From positions 41,248 to 70,611 of the forward strand of contig VBNP01000025.1 of assembly GCA_005877965.1 (NCBI GenBank): a stretch of DNA of 29,364 bases, given 5' to 3'. The notes under the pieces were generated by a model. The model had not been told where the DNA came from, searched no databases, and saw only the letters and a program-made list of their open reading frames with translations. The translations under genes were made by a program, and so were the position numbers. Within the stretch, counting starts at the first letter, position 1. Each line of letters starts with the position of its first letter. Source of the DNA: Gammaproteobacteria bacterium. GTDB lineage: Bacteria; Pseudomonadota; Gammaproteobacteria; Steroidobacterales; Steroidobacteraceae. Positions 20,869-29,178 of this stretch are shown piece after piece.

Positions 20869-21420
20869 TCAGGGTCGCAGATCCTTCGGACGCCCGATGC
20901 TGTGCAGCGGCACGGCGCTCGAGCCGCCCATGCTCGGGCGGCCGGCTTCCGCAGCAGCGAGCGGCTGACACTCCCTGAGCGTCGCGAGGCAGCGCTCGGC
21001 GAGCTGCTGGTATTCACGCGTGCCGGTGGCTTTCCAGGCGAGCTCCTCGGGCGTCAGCGTACGCACGATGCGGGCCGGCACGCCGGTGACGAGGGTGCGC
21101 CGCGGCACGACGAAGCCGGCGCGCACGAAGCTCGCGGCGCCGACAAAGACGGTGCAGCCGTGCAGCACCGCCCCGTGCCCGATATGGGAGTCCTCCTCGA
21201 GCAGGGTGTCCCTGGCGGGAAAGCTGTGCAGCACGCAGCAGTCCTGCACATTCGAGCCGGCGCTCAGGATGACGCGGCCGAAGTCTCCGCGCAGCGACGC
21301 GCCCGGGCCCACATAACAGCGCGCCGCCACGATCACATCGCCGATCAGCACCGCTTGCGGATGCACGAACGCCGCCGGGTCGACGACCGGAACGAGTCCA
21401 TCCAGGCTGTACACCGGCAT
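20869..21420 (-). CDS. PaaY-like left-handed beta-helix protein, internally shortened
   Basis: A 183-residue hexapeptide-repeat protein of the gamma-carbonic-anhydrase/PaaY/CaiE group. Visible: FVHPQAVLIGDVIV, LRGDFGRV, CVLHSFP and HIGHGAVLHGC, so the three metal-binding histidines are kept, and TPEELAWKATGTREYQQLA, the C-terminal helix typical of PaaY (a thioesterase for ring-hydroxylated phenylacetyl-CoA intermediates). Compared with E. coli PaaY as I recall it, about 22 residues (around RNALVGMNAVVMDGAVIG) are missing after HGC, near residue 90 (about 21148-21153), with the frame kept. The C-terminal 28 residues are a non-family tail. ATG at 21420 follows an AGG; the crotonase gene ends 21 bp upstream. 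Phenylacetate genes proper are absent, so the thioesterase role is uncertain. Confidence 0.82.
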   Translation of the reverse strand: MPVYSLDGLVPVVDPAAFVHPQAVLIGDVIVAARCYVGPGASLRGDFGRVILSAGSNVQDCCVLHSFPARDTLLEEDSHIGHGAVLHGCTVFVGAASFVRAGFVVPRRTLVTGVPARIVRTLTPEELAWKATGTREYQQLAERCLATLRECQPLAAAEAGRPSMGGSSAVPLHSIGRPKDLRP

Positions 21421-21441
21421 ATGCCTACCTGAAGCGCGCGC

Positions 21442-22194
21442 TCAGCCCGCGCGCCCCTTGGCGAGGAAGGCGCGCACCGCGGCACGAAATTCCTCCGACT
21501 GCAGCTGGGCGGCGAAAATGCGCGCCTCCGCCTCGATTCGCGCACGGACCTGCTCCGGGTCACCGCGCAGCAGGCGCCGGGTGGCGAGCAGCGCGCCGTT
21601 GGGCTGCTGCGCCAGCGCCCGCGCCAGCGCACGGGCCTCGGTGAGGAGCGCGGCCTCCTCGACCACGCGGTTCACCAACCCGAGCCTCTCGGCGGTGGCG
21701 GCATCGAAGAGCTTACCGAGCAGCAGCAGCTCGGCCGCGCGCTGCTGACCCACCAGCCGCGGCAGCAGCAGCGAGCTGGCCGCTTCGGGCACCAGACCGA
21801 GGGCCACGAACGGCATCGACAGCTGCGCACTGCGCGCCGCGACCACCAGGTCGCAGTGCAGCAGCAGCGTCACGCCGATGCCGACGGTCTGCCCGTGGAC
21901 GGCGGCCAGCAGCGGCTTCTCGAACGTCGCCAGCGTGTGCAGGAAGCCCATCACGGGGTGCTCGGCGCTGAAGGGCGGGCCGGTGAGGAAATCGTTGAGG
22001 TCGTTGCCGGCGCAGAACCCGGCGCCCTCACCCGCGAGCAGCACTACCCGTACTGCCGCGTCCTCCTGCGCCTCGCGCAGGCCCCGGTACAACGCCTCGT
22101 ACATGGCGAAGGTGATGGCGTTGCGCTTCTCGGGACGATTGAGGCGCACCTCGCACACCCCAGCGGCGCGCGACATGAGGATCTGATCGCTCAT
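21442..22194 (-). CDS. Crotonase superfamily protein, enoyl-CoA isomerase-like
   Basis: A 250-residue cytosolic crotonase-fold protein. The CoA/oxyanion regions are intact (RPEKRNAIT, GAGFCAGNDLNDF, HGQTVGIGVTL). The two catalytic glutamates of enoyl-CoA hydratase appear replaced: Thr in VGIGVTLLLHCD where GGGCEL is expected, and Phe in SMPFVALG where GQPE is expected. Instead Glu is present in LGLVPEAASS, the place used by ECI2-type delta3-delta2-enoyl-CoA isomerases (PEGCSS). An isomerase or a related lyase is therefore more likely than a hydratase, although databases would probably say hydratase. The ATG at 22194 overlaps the stop of the M28 gene by 4 bp (ATGA). Linkage with the PaaY-like gene suggests acyl-CoA metabolism. 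Confidence 0.87.
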   Translation of the reverse strand: MSDQILMSRAAGVCEVRLNRPEKRNAITFAMYEALYRGLREAQEDAAVRVVLLAGEGAGFCAGNDLNDFLTGPPFSAEHPVMGFLHTLATFEKPLLAAVHGQTVGIGVTLLLHCDLVVAARSAQLSMPFVALGLVPEAASSLLLPRLVGQQRAAELLLLGKLFDAATAERLGLVNRVVEEAALLTEARALARALAQQPNGALLATRRLLRGDPEQVRARIEAEARIFAAQLQSEEFRAAVRAFLAKGRAG

Positions 22195-23678
22195 GGCTGC
22201 GGCGGCGGCGCACCGTGGGTGCGGAAATCAACATCGCTGTCCGCCGCCAGCCATACGAGCGCCGCCCAGGCGGCGACGTTCTGGTCGAGCTGCTCCTGGT
22301 CGATCTTGTCGAGGGTGTCGTCGGCGGTGTGATGGATGTCGAAGTACCCGCTCGCGTCCTGGTAGAGGACGAACGCCGGCACACCCGCCTCCACCGACGG
22401 GCCGATGTCCGTGCCCGCCTCCTCCGGCGCTCGCGGGGCGGCGAGTACCCCGATGGGGCCGAGCACGCGCAGCGCCGTTCTCGCAAACTCGCCCTGCAAC
22501 GCGGCCTGCGGCAGCCCGAGACGATAGACGCGATCGGCACCGGAGTCGCTCTCGCCCGCGAGCACGTGGGACGCGAGCTCCGCCTTGTGGTTGCCGGCAT
22601 AGGCATGGCCGCCGAAGGCGCCGTACGGCGCCACCGGCTGCGCTGGCTCCTCGGAGCCAAACAGCACGACCCGCACCGTGCGCCGCGGCCGCTGCGGGGC
22701 ATCGCGGATGAGCGTCGCCGCCGCGGTGATGATCGCCATGCCGGTCCCGTCGTCGACGGCCCCGGTCCCCTGGTCCCAGCTGTCCAGGTGCGCGCCGAGC
22801 AGCACCACTTCCTGCGGCCGCGCGCGCCCGCGCACATCCGCGATCACGTTCTGTGAATGCGCGTCCGGCACGTAGGAGGCGCTCGAGTACAGGCGCACGC
22901 GCACCTTCTGCCCGAGCGCGGCGAGCCGCTCGATCTGATCGGCATCGGGGTTGCTGAGCGCGAACGCGGGCACCGGCACGCGCCCATCGACGTAGCGCGT
23001 CGTACCGGTGTGCGCCAGGCGATGGCTGTCGGTGCCCACCGAACGCACGAGAAACGCGATCGCTCCGCGGCGCGCGGCCTCGCCCGGGCCATCGATGCGG
23101 GCGTCCACCGCCGCGCTGTAACCGGCGCCGTCCTGCGTGCGCACCATGCGGCGCGCCACCAGGGCGATCTTGCCGCCGAGGGAATCCGCGGGCGCGGCCT
23201 TGAGGGCATCGAAGCTTGCGAAGGTGACGACCTCGCCTTCGAGCCCTGCGGCCGGCGTCGGCGGGGATTCTCCGAGCGAAGCGGCCACCAGCGGCTGCGT
23301 GACGGGCGAGGTGATCTGGGCGCTCTCGGTGCCGCGCACCCAGGCGGTGATCGGGAAGCTCTCGATGTGCACGTTCTCGAAGCCGAGCTCCTTGAAGCGC
23401 GCCGCCGCCCATTCGGCGGCCTGCCGTTCGCTGACGGAGCCCGCCGGACGGGGACCGAAGCGGCTCGTGAGCTCGCTCACCCACTCGTAGGCGATGTCAT
23501 GTCCGGCGAGCGCCGCGTCGCGCAGCTGCGCCGCGAGCGCTTCCGGCGCAGCAGCCGCGGCAGGCGCCGCGGCAGGCGCGGCGGCACGCGCGCCGAACGC
23601 GGCCGCGCCCAGGGACAACACGCAGAGCATCGCGCACAGCCGGCGCGGCGGGGCGGGAGCGTCGCGAGTGTGGTGCAC
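22191..23678 (-). CDS. M28 family zinc aminopeptidase, exported
   Basis: A 495-residue secreted peptidase. N-terminal signal sequence (LCAMLCVLSLGAAAFGARA), then an Ala/Pro-rich spacer, a protease-associated (PA) insert (about 120-280) and the M28 catalytic domain. Probable di-zinc ligands: His297 (GAHLDSWDQG), bridging Asp309 (VDDGTG), catalytic Glu343 with Glu344 (GSEEP), Asp378 (ESDSGAD) and a His in DIHHTADDT. It should remove N-terminal amino acids from periplasmic or extracellular peptides. The start is GTG at 23678; an internal ATG at 23630 lacks a ribosome site. TAGAAT on the minus strand at 23709-23714 could be its -10 box. It heads an operon with the crotonase and PaaY-like genes, a pairing with no obvious pathway logic. 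Confidence 0.9.
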   Translation of the reverse strand: MHHTRDAPAPPRRLCAMLCVLSLGAAAFGARAAAPAAAPAAAAAPEALAAQLRDAALAGHDIAYEWVSELTSRFGPRPAGSVSERQAAEWAAARFKELGFENVHIESFPITAWVRGTESAQITSPVTQPLVAASLGESPPTPAAGLEGEVVTFASFDALKAAPADSLGGKIALVARRMVRTQDGAGYSAAVDARIDGPGEAARRGAIAFLVRSVGTDSHRLAHTGTTRYVDGRVPVPAFALSNPDADQIERLAALGQKVRVRLYSSASYVPDAHSQNVIADVRGRARPQEVVLLGAHLDSWDQGTGAVDDGTGMAIITAAATLIRDAPQRPRRTVRVVLFGSEEPAQPVAPYGAFGGHAYAGNHKAELASHVLAGESDSGADRVYRLGLPQAALQGEFARTALRVLGPIGVLAAPRAPEEAGTDIGPSVEAGVPAFVLYQDASGYFDIHHTADDTLDKIDQEQLDQNVAAWAALVWLAADSDVDFRTHGAPPPQP

Positions 23679-23762
23679 GTGAGGTTCCGTCGAAGCGCAG
23701 GAACGCGCATTCTACGCAAGCGCTCCCGCGTGCACCATTGAAGAATCGCAGCGTTGCGGCGC

Positions 23763-26700
23763 CTATCGGGGCAGCTGCGCGATCGGCAGCGGGTGCGCCA
23801 GATAAATGCCCTGCGCGAAGTCAACGCCGATGCGCCGCAGCTCTGCGAGCACCGCTTCGGTCTCGACGCACTCCGCGACGGTGGCGATCCCGAGCGCGCT
23901 GCCCACCTTGCCGATGGCCTCGACCATGCTGCGGTTGACCGGATCCTGGGCGATGTGAGTGATGAACTGCCCGTCGATCTTGAGGAAGTCCACCGGCAGG
24001 GTCTTCAGGTACACGAAGGAGGACACGCCGGTGCCGAAGTCATCGAGCGCGAACTTGCAGCCGCGCCGCTTGAGCTCGCCCATGAGATAGCGCGCGTTGG
24101 ACAGACTCGTCACCGCCGCGGTCTCGGTGATCTCGAAGCACAGCGCGCCGGCGATCGCCGGCTCCCCGACGCTGTGCAGGACAAAGTCCACGAACGACTG
24201 CTCGTTGAGGGAAGTGCCCGAGAGATTCACCGCCAGGAGCGGCAGCGGCTGGCCGCTGCGCCGGCGCTCCCCGAGCAGCTCGATCGCCTGTCCCACGACC
24301 CAGCGATCCAGCACCGACATGACGTTATAGCGCTCGGCGGCCGGGATGAACTGCGACGGCGGCACCAGCTCGCCGTCGTCGGCGCGCAAGCGCACGGTGA
24401 GCTCGTGAAAGCCGCGCCCGCCGGGGGCGCGCAGCGACACGATCGGCTGGAAGAACAGCTCCAGGCGGTTGCTCTCCGCGGCGCGCGTGACGCGCGCCAC
24501 CCAGTGCATCTCGCGATGGCGCTCCCCGTCCGCCTCGTAGACGTGCGTGCGGTTGCGGCCGGCATCCTTGGCTGCGTAGCAGGCGATGTCGGCGGCGCTC
24601 ATGATGTTGGCGACGTTCTCGGTGTCGGCGCGGATCTGCACGATGCCGATGCTCGCCCCGACCGACAGCGTGGTCGTACCCCACACGAAACGGAAGTCGC
24701 GGATCGCCTGGCGTGCGCCGTCGGCGATGCGCGTCGCCTGCTCGAGCGTGCAGCCCTCGAGCAACACCCCGAATTCATCCCCGCCCAGGCGCGCGATGGT
24801 GTCCGTGGCCCGCACCTGGGTCTGCAGCACTCCGGTCACGTCGCGCAGCAGCCGGTCGCCCGCCTGGTGCCCGCAGGTGTCGTTGACCACCTTGAACTGG
24901 TCAAGATCGATGTACAGCAGCGCGTACGAGCGCTCGCCGCGCTGCGCGCTGAGTAGCGCCGCGTGCACGCGGTTGTCGAATTCGCGCCGGTTGATGAGGC
25001 CGGTGAGCGCGTCGTGACTCGCCTGCCAGGCGAGCGCGCGTTTCAGGCGTCGTTCGCGGGTCACATCGTGGAACACGACCACCGCGCCGATCACCCTTCC
25101 GGCCCGGTCGCAGATGGGTGCCGCCGATTCCTGGATGGCCACCTCGTGGCCGGCGCGGGTGATGAGCACCGAGTGATCGGTCGGCACGGCGCTCCCGGCG
25201 CGCCCGAGCGCGCCGCTGAGGGAGTTCTCGATGGGCTCGCGGGTGAGCTCGTTGACGAGCTTGAGCACCGCGCCGATCGGCTGGCCGCGCGCTTCCGCGA
25301 GACTCCACGCGGTGAGCGTCTCGGCGACCGGGTTGATGTACTCGATGCGGCCTTCGGCGTCGGTGCTGATCACCGCATCGCCGATCGACTGCAGGGTCAC
25401 CTGGGCGCGCTCCTTCTCGGCGAAGATGGCCTGTTCGGCGCGCTTGCGCTCGGTGATGTTGGCGATCGTGCCCTCGTAGCCGAGGATGCGGCCGGCGCCA
25501 TCGCGCATCAGGCGCGCGTTCTCCAGGATCACCAGCTGCTGGCCGTCGCACCGGCGCATGAGGAATTCCGCATCCCGGATCTCCCCTTCCGACTCGACCC
25601 GGCGGGTGAACTCGGCGCGATCGGCGGGATCCCAGTAGAGCGCCGCGGCGCTCGGCAGCGCGTACAGCTCCTCGGCGCTGCGGTAGCCGAGCATGGCGAC
25701 GAACGCCGGATTCACCGACAGCAGCCGGCCGTTGCGCCCGCTCTGATAGACGCCCTCGGCGATACTCTCGAAGAGCCCCCGGAACTTCGCCTCGCTCCCG
25801 CGCAGCGCCTCTTCCGCGAGGCGCCGCTCGATCGCGATGCCCGCGAGCTGCGCGGCGCGCGCCATGATCTGCGACTCCGCCGCCGTCGGCAGCCCGGGCT
25901 CGCGCCGGTACACCCCGAGTGAGCCGAGGAGCTTGCCGCCGGCCGCCTGGATCGGCGTCGACCACGCCGCGCGCAGGCCCGCGGCGAGCGCCGGGTCACG
26001 CCGCTCGAGCCAGAAGGGGTCCTTGGCGAGGTCCGCCACCAGTACTTGGCGGCCCAGGTACACGGCCGCGGCACAGGAGCCGTTGCGGACGTCGACGCTC
26101 GAGCGCTCGAGCGCCACGCGCAGGGCTTCCGCAAACCGTGGCGCGACCATGTAGGAGAAGGCCTTGCCATCCTCGAGCAGCACGCCCACCGAACAGACCG
26201 TTCCCGCGGCCGTCGACTCGATGAGCCGGGTGATGGAGGCAAGCACCTCGGGGAGCGGGGCGTTGCGCGTCACCTGCTCGAACACCTTGTGCTCGGCGGC
26301 GGCCATGCGCTCGCTGCGCTTGCGTTCGGAGATGTCGGCGATGCTGCCGCGCACCAGGTGGCGATTGCCGCTCGGCAGGTGCACCAGGCGCACTTCGCAG
26401 ACGATCTCGCGGCCCGCGGCATCACGGTGCGACCACTCGAACACGGGTGTGTTGCCCTCGAGCGCCTGCTGAATATAGGCGCGCGCGCGCTGCTCGGAAG
26501 CACCGCCGTCGGGCTGCTGCGGCGGACTCAAGGTCACCGGCCCCACCTGCAGCAGCCGCTCGCGATCGAGGCCAAAGAGCTTCTGCGCATTGTGGTTCGC
26601 GTCCACGAAGCGACCGGTGTCGACGTCCAGGACCACGATCGCCTCGGGGGCGTGATCGACCAGCAGGCGATAGCGCGCGGCACTCTCGCGCATGGCCTCC

Positions 26701-27389
26701 TCGGACTCGCGCCGCTCGGTGACATCGCGCAGGCACAGGACGAACATCTCGCGCCGTGACAGCGGCGCCTTGCTCACGGCGATCTCCGCCGGGAAACGCT
26801 CGCCGTCCTTGCGCCGCGCCCACAGCTCGCGCGCGGTGAGATCGAGCGCGGTATCGCCCGAACTGGCGGCGAGGCGCTGCAGCGCCTGCGGAACCGTCTC
26901 ACCCGTGGCGATGGTGATCTGCGGGATCAGGAGGTCGACGCGCTGGCCGATGACCTCCGCTTCCGCGTAACCGAACACGCGCTCGCCGGTGGGATTGAAG
27001 GTGCGGATCACGCCCTCCTCATCGACCGCGAGCACCACGTCCTTGATGTGATCGAGGATGACCTGCAGGTGCTCGGAGCTCTGGGCATGGGCCTCGCGCG
27101 CGAGCGCCCGCGCTTCGTCGGCCATGAGGCGCATCGCCTCGACGGTGCCGCGCCGCTCCTTCTCGAGCGTCTCATAGTGGTCGTTGATCAGGCGCAGCAG
27201 CATCGCGAGGTCGGGGGTCGCGTTGCCGGTGCGCAGCTGCATCTCGCGCAGCTGCGCGCGCAAACTCGGGTGCAGATCCGGGTAGGCCTCGGGGGGCGAG
27301 CGCGGGTCCGCCCTGACGAGCGTGGTGGTTGCGCCGGGCGCCCCTTCCGGGGAATCGGTGAGCGTCCGCAGGGTCTGGAGATTTGACAT
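23763..27389 (-). CDS. PAS-PAS-GAF-PAS-PAS-GGDEF-EAL cyclic-di-GMP signalling protein
   Basis: A 1208-residue soluble protein predicted to make and/or degrade cyclic di-GMP. Domain order: N-terminal helix (about 40-105), PAS (104-228), PAS (232-358), GAF (375-523), PAS (530-650), PAS (660-780), GGDEF (785-955) and EAL (965-1200). The cyclase site GGDEF (869-873) is intact and the inhibitory RxxD (860-863) lies five residues before it. In the EAL domain the signature reads ELTVR (996-1000), while the other catalytic elements look kept: NLSG, ITETA, LDDFGTG, LKIDG and AECVET. No membrane segment is visible, so sensing is cytosolic, by unknown ligands. ATG at 27389 has no clear ribosome site; TATGAT (minus strand, 27414-27419) could be a -10 box giving a very short leader. 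The 106-bp gap to the lipoprotein gene leaves co-transcription open. Confidence 0.93.
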   Translation of the reverse strand: MSNLQTLRTLTDSPEGAPGATTTLVRADPRSPPEAYPDLHPSLRAQLREMQLRTGNATPDLAMLLRLINDHYETLEKERRGTVEAMRLMADEARALAREAHAQSSEHLQVILDHIKDVVLAVDEEGVIRTFNPTGERVFGYAEAEVIGQRVDLLIPQITIATGETVPQALQRLAASSGDTALDLTARELWARRKDGERFPAEIAVSKAPLSRREMFVLCLRDVTERRESEEAMRESAARYRLLVDHAPEAIVVLDVDTGRFVDANHNAQKLFGLDRERLLQVGPVTLSPPQQPDGGASEQRARAYIQQALEGNTPVFEWSHRDAAGREIVCEVRLVHLPSGNRHLVRGSIADISERKRSERMAAAEHKVFEQVTRNAPLPEVLASITRLIESTAAGTVCSVGVLLEDGKAFSYMVAPRFAEALRVALERSSVDVRNGSCAAAVYLGRQVLVADLAKDPFWLERRDPALAAGLRAAWSTPIQAAGGKLLGSLGVYRREPGLPTAAESQIMARAAQLAGIAIERRLAEEALRGSEAKFRGLFESIAEGVYQSGRNGRLLSVNPAFVAMLGYRSAEELYALPSAAALYWDPADRAEFTRRVESEGEIRDAEFLMRRCDGQQLVILENARLMRDGAGRILGYEGTIANITERKRAEQAIFAEKERAQVTLQSIGDAVISTDAEGRIEYINPVAETLTAWSLAEARGQPIGAVLKLVNELTREPIENSLSGALGRAGSAVPTDHSVLITRAGHEVAIQESAAPICDRAGRVIGAVVVFHDVTRERRLKRALAWQASHDALTGLINRREFDNRVHAALLSAQRGERSYALLYIDLDQFKVVNDTCGHQAGDRLLRDVTGVLQTQVRATDTIARLGGDEFGVLLEGCTLEQATRIADGARQAIRDFRFVWGTTTLSVGASIGIVQIRADTENVANIMSAADIACYAAKDAGRNRTHVYEADGERHREMHWVARVTRAAESNRLELFFQPIVSLRAPGGRGFHELTVRLRADDGELVPPSQFIPAAERYNVMSVLDRWVVGQAIELLGERRRSGQPLPLLAVNLSGTSLNEQSFVDFVLHSVGEPAIAGALCFEITETAAVTSLSNARYLMGELKRRGCKFALDDFGTGVSSFVYLKTLPVDFLKIDGQFITHIAQDPVNRSMVEAIGKVGSALGIATVAECVETEAVLAELRRIGVDFAQGIYLAHPLPIAQLPR

Positions 27390-27495
27390 AACAGGGAAAC
27401 GGGGCCAACGAGCATCATACGGGCCCCTTCATGACTTCCCCGTGAAGCCCCTCGCGATTCCGTCGCGCGGCCTGCGGGGCGGGGCTGAGGGGTGG

Positions 27496-28089
27496 CTAGC
27501 GAGCCGCAGCCGCGGGCTTGGTTGCGGTCGTGGCGCTCGAGGGCTTCACGGGCGCCGGTGAACCTGACCCGACTATGACCGGTATGGAAAAGGTCTGACT
27601 CGAGGACTGGCCGGCCGCATCCACGCTCACCACGGCGTTGACGGTGAATATGCCATCCCGCGTCGGCAGGATCTTGATGCTGTGGCGGATGGGAGTGCCT
27701 TCCACGGGGCGGTCGGTCGGGGCGATCTGCGCACCCTCGGCCAGCTGCAGGCCGTCCGCGACTTCGACCCGGCCGTACAATCGGTCCAGACCCGAAGCCG
27801 CCGGCAGGATCACGACGTCGATGTCGAGCGGCCGGGCTACATCCGGACGCTCCCGCAGCTCGAATTTCAGCTGCACGCTCGCGGGCCCGCTGTGGGCGCT
27901 GCTCACGGCGCTCACCATGTTGGGCGAAACGAGATCGCCCGGCTGCGTCCTGCGGGGTGCGATCGCAGGCTTCGCCGCTCCGCGCGCGGCGCCGGGCGTC
28001 TCATCCGAGCCGCAGCCGACGAGCATCACGCTGGCAGCGAGCGCCGGCCCGAGGTTGTTGAACCCACCCCTTCTCAAGTACATCCGCAT
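27496..28089 (-). CDS. Hypothetical lipoprotein with beta-rich domain
   Basis: A 197-residue protein of no family I recognise. It starts MRMYLRRGGF and has a hydrophobic segment ending VMLVGCGS, a lipobox with Cys26, so it is probably a lipoprotein. After a disordered Ala/Pro/Arg linker comes a region of alternating polar and hydrophobic residues (about 70-180; VQLKFELRERP, LDIDVVILPA, FTVNAVVSVD, TFSIPVIVG) suggesting an immunoglobulin-like beta sandwich, then an Ala/Lys/Thr-rich tail. The ATG at 28089 was chosen for the Arg-rich n-region before the hydrophobic core; an earlier ATG at 28164 is possible. It lies between srkA (81 bp upstream) and the c-di-GMP protein. No function can be given. 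Confidence 0.7.
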   Translation of the reverse strand: MRMYLRRGGFNNLGPALAASVMLVGCGSDETPGAARGAAKPAIAPRRTQPGDLVSPNMVSAVSSAHSGPASVQLKFELRERPDVARPLDIDVVILPAASGLDRLYGRVEVADGLQLAEGAQIAPTDRPVEGTPIRHSIKILPTRDGIFTVNAVVSVDAAGQSSSQTFSIPVIVGSGSPAPVKPSSATTATKPAAAAR

Positions 28090-28170
28090 AGCCGCGCGTG
28101 CGTTGCCGGACCGGGTGGCGACAATAGCGCGTCTGCGCGCGCCTGCACACGTGCCAATCGGCACCGGCTC

Positions 28171-29169
28171 TCAGCGCTGCAGGAGCGGTGGCTCATCGAT
28201 GGCGGGGATCTGCTCCAGCAGATCATTCAGGTAGCCCTCCCAGTAGCGCGGCTCGGCGACCCAGGGAAAGGCGCGCGGGAAGGCCGGGTCGCCCCAGCGG
28301 TGCGCCACCCAGGCGGCATGGTGCAGCATGCGCAGGCTGCGCAACGGCTCGATGAGGAGCAATTCGCTGAAGTCGAAATCCGCGAACTGCCCGTAACCGG
28401 CCAGCACCTCGCCCCACTGGCGCTGCTGCTCGGCGGGCGGACCCGCCAACATCATCCACAGGTCCTGCACCCGCACCCCCGTGGCGCAGTCATCCAGGTC
28501 CACGAACACCGGACCGTGCTCGTTCCACAGAAGATTCCCCAGGTGGCAGTCGCCATGGAGGCGGATCTCGTGCGTGCCCGCGGCGGCCGCAAAGGCCTCG
28601 CTCACGCGCTCGAGAAGTGCGCCGCTGACCGTGGAATAACGTTCGCGCAGCCCCTCAGGCAGCAGCTCGCTCGAGAGCACCTGCGCGCGGGCATCCCAGC
28701 CGAGTCGCTGCACACCGATGCGGGGCCGGGCCTGGAACGCGCGCAGCGCACCGATCTGGTGGATGCGTGCGAGGCTGCGGCCGAGGATCTGCCGGGCCTC
28801 GGGCGCATCGAGCTCCGGCGTGCGCCCGCGCATCCAGGGGAAGGCCGCAAAGCGGAAGTCGTGGTAGCGGAACAGCGTTTCTCCGTCGATGACCAGCGGC
28901 GCGGCCACCGCGAGCTCGGCCGTCGCCAGCTCTGCGGTGAACTGATGCTCCTCAGCGATCTGCGCATCGCTCCAGCGCTGCGGCCGGTAGAACTTGAGCA
29001 CCAGCTGAGTATCGCCGGCGCCGAGTTGGTAGACGCGGTTCTCGTAGCTGTTGAGGGCGAACAGGCGCCCGTCGGGCGCAAGGCCAAAGGCGGCTGCGGC
29101 ATCGAGCACCACTTCGGGTGTCAGGCCCGGCAACGGCTGCGGGTCACTGCCGCCGGTTTTGTTTATCAT
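28171..29169 (-). CDS. srkA: Stress response Ser/Thr kinase SrkA (YihE/RdoA)
   Basis: A 332-residue aminoglycoside-phosphotransferase-fold kinase close in length to E. coli SrkA (328). Visible: NSYENRVYQL (nucleotide loop), Lys59 in LVLKFYRPQRW, the catalytic LHGDCHLGNLLW (Asp207, Asn212) and the metal-binding VFVDLDDC (Asp224 or Asp226). SrkA in E. coli counters programmed death during Cpx-type envelope and oxidative stress. ATG at 29169 (MINKTGG) is preferred because GGGGTGG lies just before it; a second ATG at 29187 would overlap the divergent galE. Its start is only 9 bp from that of galE, so the two promoters must overlap the opposing coding sequence or a leader must be very short. Confidence 0.92.
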   Translation of the reverse strand: MINKTGGSDPQPLPGLTPEVVLDAAAAFGLAPDGRLFALNSYENRVYQLGAGDTQLVLKFYRPQRWSDAQIAEEHQFTAELATAELAVAAPLVIDGETLFRYHDFRFAAFPWMRGRTPELDAPEARQILGRSLARIHQIGALRAFQARPRIGVQRLGWDARAQVLSSELLPEGLRERYSTVSGALLERVSEAFAAAAGTHEIRLHGDCHLGNLLWNEHGPVFVDLDDCATGVRVQDLWMMLAGPPAEQQRQWGEVLAGYGQFADFDFSELLLIEPLRSLRMLHHAAWVAHRWGDPAFPRAFPWVAEPRYWEGYLNDLLEQIPAIDEPPLLQR

Positions 29170-29178
29170 CGCCACCCC

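Noticed and set aside
27420..27495. Terminator between the lipoprotein and the c-di-GMP gene
   Set aside because: Only a 5-bp stem (CGCGA/TCGCG) and no U-tract; not convincing.
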